Origin: Sarcophilus harrisii
Taxonomy: Eukaryota; Chordata; Mammalia; Dasyuromorphia; Dasyuridae
DNA length: 64,000 bases
Assembly: GCF_902635505.1 (NCBI RefSeq)
Contig: NC_045430.1
Location: 111,845,425 to 111,909,424, forward strand
Reading direction: 5' to 3'
In this document: positions 56,601 to 64,000 of the stretch, piece by piece
Layout of the letters: each line of letters starts with the position of its first letter
Numbering within the stretch: the stretch's first letter is position 1
Translations under genes and position numbers: made by a program
Notes under the pieces: generated by a model
What the model saw: the letters and a program-made list of their open reading frames with translations, nothing else
Databases searched by the model: none
Told to the model about the DNA's origin: nothing

Positions 56601-56690
56601 GGGGCTTGTATAGGCAATAATTCTGTGGAAAGTTGCAGTTAATGTGAGAAAATATAGTTTCCCTTACCCCTATATTTGACAAAAACCCGA
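53641..56690. other. Repeat-poor non-coding block
   Basis: No gene or firm transposon across about 3 kb. The GC-richer part at about 54940-55330 has no family match and no convincing frame. A vaguely L2-like pyrimidine-rich part lies at 53920-54130, but it is not firm. Confidence 0.4.
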
Positions 56691-56696
56691 GTAGAA

Positions 56697-56935
56697 TAGA
56701 AGAAAATGAGCATTTATTAAGCACCTATCATATGCCAGGCACTGTACTGTTTTACTAATATTATTCCATTTGATCTTTGCAAAAATCCTGGGGAGTGGGC
56801 TCTATTTTTATTATTCCCATTTTATAGTTGAAGAAACTGAGACCAAAAAAGACTGCTGGAGACCTAATTTGAACTTAGGTCTTCCTGATTCTGGATTTAG
56901 TGCTATGTCTATTGTACCATCTAGCTGCCTCTGAT
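56697..56935 (-). repeat. MIR-type CORE-SINE
   Basis: Reversed MIR: gagcatttattaagcaccta, tcatatgccaggcactgtac, attccatttgatctttgcaa, cccattttatagttgaagaa, actgagaccaa, tttgaacttaggtcttcctg and gtaccatctagctgcctc. Nearly full length. Confidence 0.85.
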
Positions 56936-57123
56936 AAAGAATTAACTTCAAAGCCAGGGAGATCTGATTTCAAGTTTTGTCTCTCACAAGTTAGTTATAT
57001 GACTTGAGGCAAGTAAATCCCTTTGCCTCTCAGTGCCCTGGGCAACAATTAGACTGTTGCACAGAAGGTGCCTACCAATATAGGTGATCATACCAATGAT
57101 ATGACAGTCCAGTAGCTATATAG

Positions 57124-57196
57124 AAATATTATATAATATATATATATTATATATAATATTTATATATTCTATATATATATTATATATAATATAAAT
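57124..57196. repeat. AT-rich, partly palindromic repeat
   Basis: A run of ATAT/TATA units, with self-complementary stretches, that could form cruciforms. Confidence 0.85.
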
Positions 57197-57514
57197 AGAA
57201 AAACTACCCACACAAATAACAAAAAATGAATGTTGCAAAATTACAGAGAAAAAGAAGAGATATGAGAATACTACTCTTCTTCTAACTACTTTACATATGT
57301 ATGAGTCAAATATTACATACATTTTCAGATTTTTAAAATCAAAGTACATGATTGTCTTTTCTTTTTCTTTTCTTTCTTTAAAAATATATGAAAGAAGGGG
57401 AGGAAAATGGGTAGAGAAGAAATTTTAGGCAACGTTAAAAAATCAATAAAATGTATTTAAATTTATTAAGTAAATGCAAAATATATACAAGGTAATTTTT
57501 TTGGGGGGGTGTCA

Positions 57515-57915
57515 CTAACTGGGATATCAAGAAAGTCTTCCTATATAGGAAGTGGCACTTGATCGGAGTTTTGAAGACACTAACAATTCTTAGAGGTACA
57601 AGTACTGAAGGAAAACATCAGATTTGGAGAATGGCCTATACAAAGATGTAGAGATGGGAGATATAATAAATGTCTAAAGGATAGCAAGAAGTCTAGTTTA
57701 ACTGCATTATAGAGTGTGTGAGAAGGAAAAAAAAAGTGTAATAAGAAGTGAACAGTAGTCTAGAGGTGAATTGTGTAGGAATTTAAATTCAAAAATTTAA
57801 GAAAGAGAGAAAAATTTGGTTTTGATCCTAAAGGCAATAGAGAGCCACTGGAGTTCACAGAATTTCCACTTACAGAGGGGAGTGGAGAATCTGTATATCA
57901 CTGAATTAAATTAAA
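57515..57915 (-). mobile_element. L2 3' region
   Basis: Reversed L2: tcaagaaagtcttcctatat, ggaagtggcacttgatcgga, gttttgaag, aaagatgtagagatgggag, ttttgatcctaaaggcaata and gagagccactggagttca. It matches 'aaaggcttcctgtagaaggtgggattt...gatcctggaggcaatagggagccactggagtt'. Confidence 0.75.
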
Positions 57916-58940
57916 TTGAACAACTATAAAATGCTTCCTCTGTATTAAAAAGAGACGTATGATGTTCTAGGTTTACATGGTCTAAATTCAATTGGGGAAC
58001 TTCTTAATAATTGTACCCTTTTTAGTTCATGTTTTCATGCTGTGTGTTTTTTTTTCTAAACATCAAAATTTTCTTCATTCTACTTTCATATAAGTGTCTT
58101 TAGTTCCTTTTCCAGAAATATGTTGTTATGGCTTAGAGCATAGAGTTTATTATACTCAAGAATACCAAATGGACTCATATTCAAGTATGTAAATAATTAA
58201 GGAAATTTTCTTCTATGGTAAAACTTACCTCCCCATGTAATTATATAATTATTCCAGATTTATAGAATAACTTTGAAGTCCCACTTCCCTCTCTTAGATG
58301 AGAAGGAAAGAACTTGAAGCTTTAGGGTATTGTACTTGTATATCCCAGGTATAATAAAAAATTATATGGATAGGTCCCAAAGACGGAAAAGAGAACTTGA
58401 GTTTCTGAGAAATCCAACAATGCTCTCCTCTGGTACTTCCCACCTTTCTTCAAGACTTTCTTGGTTCACATGACTCACAGTATCAGTGAAAGACAAACTT
58501 CTTCATATTGTACTGTTGAATATCTTTGCTCCTTGGATCCACCTCCCATTATTCTGTAGAACAGTACAGAAACTCCTTTATATTCTGTTGCTACTGTACA
58601 CAGTCCTTCAGCAATTCTATGATGATATCTACTTTCTGTAGTTGCCTTAGGCTTCCTATTGCTACTACTACCATTTCTATGGCCATCACTTGCTCCTCTT
58701 GCTTCTTAGAAAGACAACAGGGTATATAGGTTGTTATATTTGGAACTAGGAACACTTAGATTTAACTCATAATTTGATATTTACTAATTGTGTGGCCATA
58801 GAAAAGTTTCCAAGCTTCTCTTTCATTTGGTCCTAAAGTTAGTACCTCTAAGCTAGAGCCAAGCCTTTGTTAGAGGAAGGATAAGACCATATCTTTATAT
58901 TTGCCATGAGTAAAGAAGCAAACAGCAACACAAGGTAAAA
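57916..58940. other. No gene or recognised repeat
   Basis: AT-rich spacer with only short open frames. Confidence 0.4.
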
Positions 58941-58944
58941 ATAT

Positions 58945-59136
58945 ACTATGCTTTGATCTGCATTCAATATCTATAGTTCTCTCTCTGGATGAAGATGGCA
59001 TTTTCTATTACAAGTCCATTGAAATTTTCTTGGATTACTATATTGCTAAAAAGAGCTAAATCTATCATAATTGATCATCACATAATCTTGCTGTTACTAT
59101 ATACGTTTCCCTGGTTTTGCTCATTTTACTTAGCAT
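58945..59136 (-). mobile_element. Old L1 3' UTR-proximal fragment
   Basis: It reads attcaatatctatagttctc, ctctggatgaagatggcatt, ttctattacaagtccattga, gatcatcacataatcttgct and ggttttgctcattttactta, ending with gcatcaag. Same L1 region as 50740-50890. Confidence 0.75.
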
Positions 59137-59139
59137 CAA

Positions 59140-59275
59140 GAACTATGCCTTTTATTTTACAATTGAGAAAACTGAGCCTTGGTGTTTAAGTGACTTGACT
59201 ATGACTACAGAGCATCAACTATTAGAAGCAGAATTTGAATCCATATTTTCTGACTTCAGATTATCACATAAGATT
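59140..59275 (-). repeat. MIR fragment
   Basis: It reads ttttattttacaattgagaa, aactgagccttggtg, tttaagtgacttgactatga and cagaatttgaatccatattt, the reversed MIR core and head. Confidence 0.6.
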
Positions 59276-59855
59276 TTTCAGTTCAACATATCTTAGTGAG
59301 ACTCAATATATTTCCAGCTTTATTATGAGTCACCCTTGCATTTCCACCTGCTGACACAAAATAAAGCCATGTGGTCAGCTATCAAAATTTCCACACTTGC
59401 TCTTAGTAAAAATTCTCTATTCCTTATTGCTTGCTGAGTTATAATTCCATTCACCCCTAAAATTGGTTCCTCTAGCTAACCCTTTGTTAGGCCAAGGATT
59501 AAAACTCAACTGTCTTTATATTTGCCTTTTGAAACCCTAACATAGATCTTCTTTCCTCTCCTGCTTCCTTGCCTCAATATGACTAGTATCAGACCATGAA
59601 AATTATCTTGATTCTCTAATTAGTAAATAAAATCTAAAGAGGTGGAAATATCAAAGGAGAAATAAACAAAACTGATAGCTGCAGCACAAGGCCTAAGTCC
59701 CTATTGTCTGTTAGTTAAAAAAAATAACAAAAATAGGCAATACTATAGTCTCTACCAATGTTGCTAAGTTCAAATTTATAGGTATAGGGCACATAGAATT
59801 TGGTATTCATTGATTATATATGTATAGTTACATTCACATTACTTTTCTATTGTTC
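59276..59855. other. No gene or recognised repeat
   Basis: AT-rich spacer; nothing recognised. Confidence 0.4.
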
Positions 59856-59857
59856 AT

Positions 59858-60080
59858 TTCAATCACAACCAACTTTTCATGACTCTGGCAAATTCTTGGA
59901 AAAGATATAAAATTGGTTTCCCATTTCTTTCTCCAGTCCATTTTACAGCTGAGGAAACTGAGGCAAACAGGGATAAGTGACTTGCCTAGAATCATACAGG
60001 TAGTGTCAAGATCAGATTTGAACTCAGGGAAAGCAGTCTTTCTGCCTTCAGGTCCATCATTCCATCCACTATTCCATTAT
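59858..60080 (-). mobile_element. Mar1-like CORE-SINE
   Basis: Plus-strand reading: catttcaatcacaaccaact, tttcatgactctggcaaatt, cttggaaaagatataaaatt, ggtttcccatttctttctcc, acagctgaggaaactgaggc, gataagtgacttgcctagaa and agatttgaactcagggaaag, ending with ccatccactattcc. Confidence 0.8.
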
Positions 60081-60159
60081 CTACTTATATTCACTTTATA
60101 CCTGGTCCATAAGCCACCATTAGACATGCATGCTGGAGACCAGGGCAATCCTATGCAAA

Positions 60160-60620
60160 TAGATTTCACTCTGTGTTACTTCATGCAAGTCTTCCCATGT
60201 TTTTCTAAAACTTTCTCATTATCTTTTATCTTATGGAAGTATTGCATGATGTTCAGATAGCATAATTTGTTCATTTAGTCTCCAATTAATGGACACTTCT
60301 TTAGTTTTTAGTTCTCTGCCACTACTAAGAAAACCTGATGTGTGTGTGTATGTGTAATATATTACATATATATATGTACATGTGGATATGTATGTATATA
60401 TATTTTGCATTTCCTATTTTCTTAGCTATTTGGGATACTGACTTAGCACATTGTCAGGTCAAAGGCATACACAGGTCAATGACTTATATCCTTGATTCCA
60501 AGTTGCTTTTCAAATAGCTAGACTAACTGACAGATCATTCAATCATGTATTAATATGACATTTCCCCTCAATTCATCTGGTACAGGTCTAATATCTTCTG
60601 CCATTTTCTTTTGTTACCAA
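60160..60620 (-). mobile_element. Ancient L1 fragment with internal microsatellite
   Basis: Plus-strand reading: cttcatgcaagtcttcccat, agcataatttgttcatttag, tctccaattaatggacactt, cactactaagaaaacctg, a GT/AT microsatellite (60338-60405), then gtcaggtcaaaggcatacac and ccaagttgcttttcaaatag. The order is that of reversed L1 ORF2 end, strongly diverged. Confidence 0.6.
60338..60405. repeat. (TG)n/(TA)n microsatellite
   Basis: gtgtgtgtgtatgtgtaata followed by TA and TG/TA units, within an ancient L1 fragment. Confidence 0.85.
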
Positions 60621-61750
60621 TATGTGGTAAATTTAGTTTCCTCCTCTTTTCCTCCTTTGACAAAGATTAGCTTTCCCTAAAAGGAAACAAAGCTGTTCTT
60701 GGGTCCTGACTGGTCTAGGCTTCCCTGACACAAACTTCCAGTCATTTAAAGATATAAAATATTCTAGTTTTATATAGTCTAGGTTTTCTAGACTTGGTGA
60801 ATGATGGAGACCTTAAGAACAACTATGCCCTGCTGTGCTTGACCAGACAAATTTCTATGTATCAAAGATAGTTTTACTGTATCCTTGTTATATACCTTTT
60901 AGGACAAAGTAAACTTTGTTTTTCCCCCTAGCTATTCTATAGGCCAGAACAAAGTATAAAGAAGGAGTGTAAAGGTTAAGCAGTTTTCTTATTAAGGTCA
61001 GGATGTTCTGAAAATCTTAGTCCTGGTTTAAGCTTTAATAATAATAACTGCACTAAGACTTTTAAGTCACATGTATTTATGCTTTGCTGAGTGTGTCCAA
61101 ACAGAAAGTCAACTAGTCAATAGAAAGTCAAGGAACAAGACCCATTGTGGCAGAGAAGAGAATCATCCATAGACTCAAAGGACAACTGGTCTTAGTAATA
61201 GAGTCAAACTATGGAGAAAAGCAAACTCTGGAAACTTAGCTTAACAACTCACCTAGGAGAGTCTTGGCCCAAAGGAAACTATATGAAGACTCTATGAAAG
61301 TATATAGGATTTTGGTGCCCTACCATATCGGAAATTGTGACTTGCTTTTGCCACATGTGTATCTCATATGTGTAGCTTACTATTAGTGTACTCTAAGTTT
61401 GTGCTCACTGTTCCCATGGAAACTATACATATTTGTGGGAATGTGCACCAAAGTTAGTAAAGAGAGTATTTTCTAGCTTTGGAAAAAATGCTGTTTTACT
61501 AAATGTTTTTTGCTAAAAACTAATTGTGTCTACTTCACCATAAGTCATGGGAAACATAATTAATGGGGGTTCATGAGGTATAGCTTAAGTAGTAGACTTG
61601 AAAGTAATAGTTACGCCTGGGGAAGGCAAATTGTCAGAGCAAGTACAAATCTGGTGTAGGACACTAGAACCAATATTAAAGAAACAAGGGAAATTTTAAC
61701 ATAGGGAAAAGGTGGCACATTGGAAACTGCTTATGCTATAAAAACAGTAT
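60621..61750. other. No gene or recognised repeat
   Basis: About 1.1 kb next to the third solo LTR. The target duplication at the LTR shows that this is flanking DNA, not retroviral internal sequence of that element. No family recognised. Confidence 0.4.
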
Positions 61751-61756
61751 ATTAAT

Positions 61757-62113
61757 TGTAGTGGGCTGAAGCTTGAGTTGATGCATTGAGGTCCCAAGCA
61801 TGTGAGGATAAATAGTAATTGGACCATACTCTATTAATATATATGCTTGGAGAAAGAATGGCTCCCGCCCACTCTTTGTGCAAGTCCTGATGTGTTGTAT
61901 AGGAAATGACGATTTGGTGGGTGGAGGCAGAGGGGCGGAGAGAGGAGTGGAAAGAAACTGCTGGCTGGCTTCTTGACTCAGCGCATACATTGCTATCGTG
62001 ATCCCCACCTTCACCTCCGATCCTTCTTTACCTCTACTGAGAATAAAGATTGAAGATTTTCCCTTAACCTGAATTCCTGACTCCGGCTGATTTTAAAATA
62101 CGTAGTCATCACA
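61757..62113 (+). mobile_element. Solo LTR, class II-like endogenous retrovirus (copy 3)
   Basis: A 357-base copy beginning TGTAGTGGGCTGAAGC and ending GTAGTCATCACA. Perfect 6-base duplications attaat lie at 61751-61756 and 62114-62119. An AATAAA signal is at about 62040, near the 3' end. It is collinear and equal in length with the copy at 10289-10645. Solo, with no internal region. Of the family's copies here it is the cleanest reference. Confidence 0.92.
62035..62048 (+). terminator. LTR poly-A signal (AATAAA)
   Basis: The hexamer AATAAA in gagaataaagattg is conserved in copy 3 and seen as its complement tttatt in copies 1 and 2. It would mark the R/U5 boundary region of the LTR. Confidence 0.6.
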
Positions 62114-62149
62114 ATTAATACAAAACAAACAAATATTTTTCAAAAGTAT

Positions 62150-63740
62150 TTCATGAAATAGAAAAGTGGAGACCTAGAAAAGATTTTGGTGGCCATCTAG
62201 TCCCCTATATACTTAGAAAAGTTTCCTGTTTAACAAGAAGCCAATGGATCAGGCCATTATAATTTGTCTAGATCTAATAAATAGGAAAATTTTCTTTATA
62301 TTATATCTAAACTTCTGCAGTATCTAATTTCTCCCCCTCATTTTGTCATCTAAAGTTAAATTGAATAATTTTTCTATATGACAGCTCCCTGAGATGCTTC
62401 CAAACATCTATTCTGTTCTAATAAGTCTTCTCTTCTCTAGGGTAAAAATGCTCTGTGTCTTCAGCCAATCACCATATAGCATGAATTCAAGGCCTTTCAT
62501 CAACCTAATTGCCGTGCTCTGCATACTGTCCAATGTATCAGCATCCTAAAGATATGGTACCACAATCTTCCTCCAGATGCAGTCTGATGAAGATAAATTT
62601 TATTCTTGGAATCTGTGCTGCTTCTAAGCAAGCTTAAAATTTTGAGTTTTGTTTTTGTTTTCTTTTGTTTTGTTTTTAGCTATCAATGCTAATTTATATT
62701 GATCTTTTAATACTATATAATCTAAAGATATTTTGAGATGAATTGTTGTTTCATCCATATTGTACTTGTAACAGTTATTTTTCAATTCAAGTGTAAAATT
62801 TTATACTTATCCCAATTAACTTTCATTTTAACTGACTAAACCTAATGTTGAGCCTCTCCAAAGCTTTCTGGATTTTATCCAATATGCTAGCTATTCCTTT
62901 AGCTTTGTGTCACATGCAGATTTGATAAGCATGACATTTATGCCTTTTTCTCCAAGTCACTGATACAAATGTTTAATAGCACAGGAGAAGGCAAAGGTCT
63001 GGGGCTCTCTCACAGAAGCCTTCTTCCTATTGAAATGGAACTATTAATGAGTACTCTTGACTCTGGCTGTTTAACCAATAAATCTATCTCATTCTACTAT
63101 TGTAGAGTCCATAATCTACTATTGCCAAACCAATGTGCAATTTTTTTCTACAAGAATAGAAGATAATTGAACAAATGATTCTAGGCAAACTATATTTTTA
63201 TCATTGTCCTGCTCTACCAATATAGTAAATAACCTATTAAATAAATAAGGTCATAGATTGTCATAATTTTTTTCTTTATGGTATCAAAGTAAAGTTCACT
63301 GACCTATGGTATATAAAAGAGTTTCCTCAATTTCTTCAAAGTCAGGGCATCTGCCTTTCTTTAATCCTGTTCTTTACTCTTTTGTTCTCTAAAGTCTTTC
63401 AAAGACTACTGACAATAGTTTAGGAATCATAGCCTCCAGTGTTTTTCAGTTCCAGAGGGAAAAGTTCATCTGGACCCTGTGACTTTAACTCAAGGATAAT
63501 CAGATATCCTCTTACTATCTCCTTATTTACAGTGGATATCAAATCCCTATTAGACATTTTAATTATTTGTTAGTTTGCTTGCTTGCTTTTTCTATTGCAA
63601 AGATCATTCTTTCCTTGGGTGAGAAAAGAGGGACAAAAAAATACCTAGAAAATTTAGTAGCTATACCTTCTTTCTGCCATCAGTTGTTAAATTATCTACC
63701 CCAGGCAGGAAAATTATTCCTTCTTTGCCTCTCCTTTTTC
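62150..63740 (-). mobile_element. Long decayed CR1/L3 LINE
   Basis: A 1.6 kb reversed CR1-group element. Plus-strand landmarks: ttttggtggccatctagtcc, aacttctgcagtatctaatt, tcccctgagatgcttcc-like, taagtcttctcttctctagg, ccatatagcatgaattcaag, tgccgtgctctgcatactgt, cttcctccagatgcagtctg, ttgatcttttaatactatat, ttatacttatcccaattaac, tgtgtcacatgcagatttga, taagcatgacatttatgcct, tcatctggaccctgtgactt and cttactatctccttatttac. Order matches the amniote CR1 from the 3' end into ORF2. No open frame survives. Confidence 0.75.
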
Positions 63741-64000
63741 CTTATTAGAGATTAAAAACCATATGTGTGTACATGTGCATAAGTACACATACACATAAAT
63801 ATATATTTGGAACTTAAACAATAACAAAATATTATTTTTTTATAAAGTACAGAAAAAGAGGATTACATATGAAACCATAAATCTTTACTATTTTCAGCTT
63901 ATTTCCATTTTAAAGTACATAATAAATTTAATGTATTCATTTCATGGCTTTCTTGCACATTTGAGTTTTCCTCTGAATTTATTTTGTGCATTCTTTGAAA
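63741..64000. other. AT-rich end of window
   Basis: TA/CA-rich low-complexity sequence (63755-63800) and AT-rich flank; no gene. Confidence 0.5.

Noticed and set aside
60621-61756. Internal retroviral region next to the solo LTR at 61757
   Set aside because: The perfect 6-base duplication on both sides of that LTR shows that this is flanking DNA.
1-64000. CRISPR array or other regularly spaced repeat
   Set aside because: No direct repeats with unique spacers were found. All tandem repeats are microsatellites, low-complexity tracts or the LTR duplication.

Overview
The window looks like a gene-poor stretch of a marsupial nuclear genome. It is AT-rich and carries no recognisable host exon, rRNA, functional tRNA, CRISPR array or bacterial-type gene. 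Instead it is a layered accumulation of retrotransposons. The diagnostic families are marsupial tRNA-derived CORE-SINEs (a Mar1-like type and a WSINE1-like type), MIR, L2, CR1/L3, L1 copies sharing a marsupial-type 3' end, an RTE/BovB-clade LINE, hAT elements (one of the SPIN/OposCharlie type) and betaretrovirus-like (class II) LTR fossils. The WSINE1-like SINEs and the L1 3' ends point towards an Australian marsupial. That assignment is inference from memory of the families, not from a search.

Layout. 1-10.9 kb: MIR copies, one of them split by a solo LTR that itself holds an L1 end; SINEs; a 0.9 kb L2 remnant; a younger L1 inside an older L1; an LTR-like element with long inverted ends (8813-9570); and an L2 split by a second solo LTR. 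10.9-14.2 kb: no recognised element. 14.2-23.5 kb: several L1 copies in plus orientation (15960-18166 and 22185-23499 with clear target-site duplications), a small hAT, L2 holding an old L1 that holds an LTR, and an RTE 3' end. 23.5-28 kb: repeat-poor. 28-30.4 kb: Mar1 SINE and two L2 copies, one split by L1. 30.65 kb: a perfect 60-base hairpin. 32.7-35 kb: a broken class II endogenous retrovirus remnant (one LTR plus part of pol). 35-43.7 kb: SINEs, a decayed palindromic element, old L1, L2, a possible RTE piece and CR1. 45.2-50.5 kb: an L1 cluster, including a copy whose 5' UTR is joined directly to the end of ORF2. 50.7-53.6 kb: a local direct duplication, microsatellites and a SPIN-like hAT. 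53.6-56.7 kb: repeat-poor. 57-63.8 kb: L2, old L1, SINEs, a third solo LTR of the same family and a long decayed CR1/L3.

How the parts relate. L1 is the inferred driver of its own 5'-truncated copies and probably of the WSINE1-like SINEs. The Mar1-like SINE tail resembles the 3' end of the RTE element at 20770-21390, so RTE is its likely partner. Several insertions nest two or three deep, which gives a relative age order: MIR, L2 and CR1 oldest, then old L1, then LTRs, then younger L1 and WSINE1-like SINEs. No coding sequence here looks functional; all protein similarity is to decayed transposon proteins. Coordinates of old repeats are approximate, because boundaries were judged by eye.
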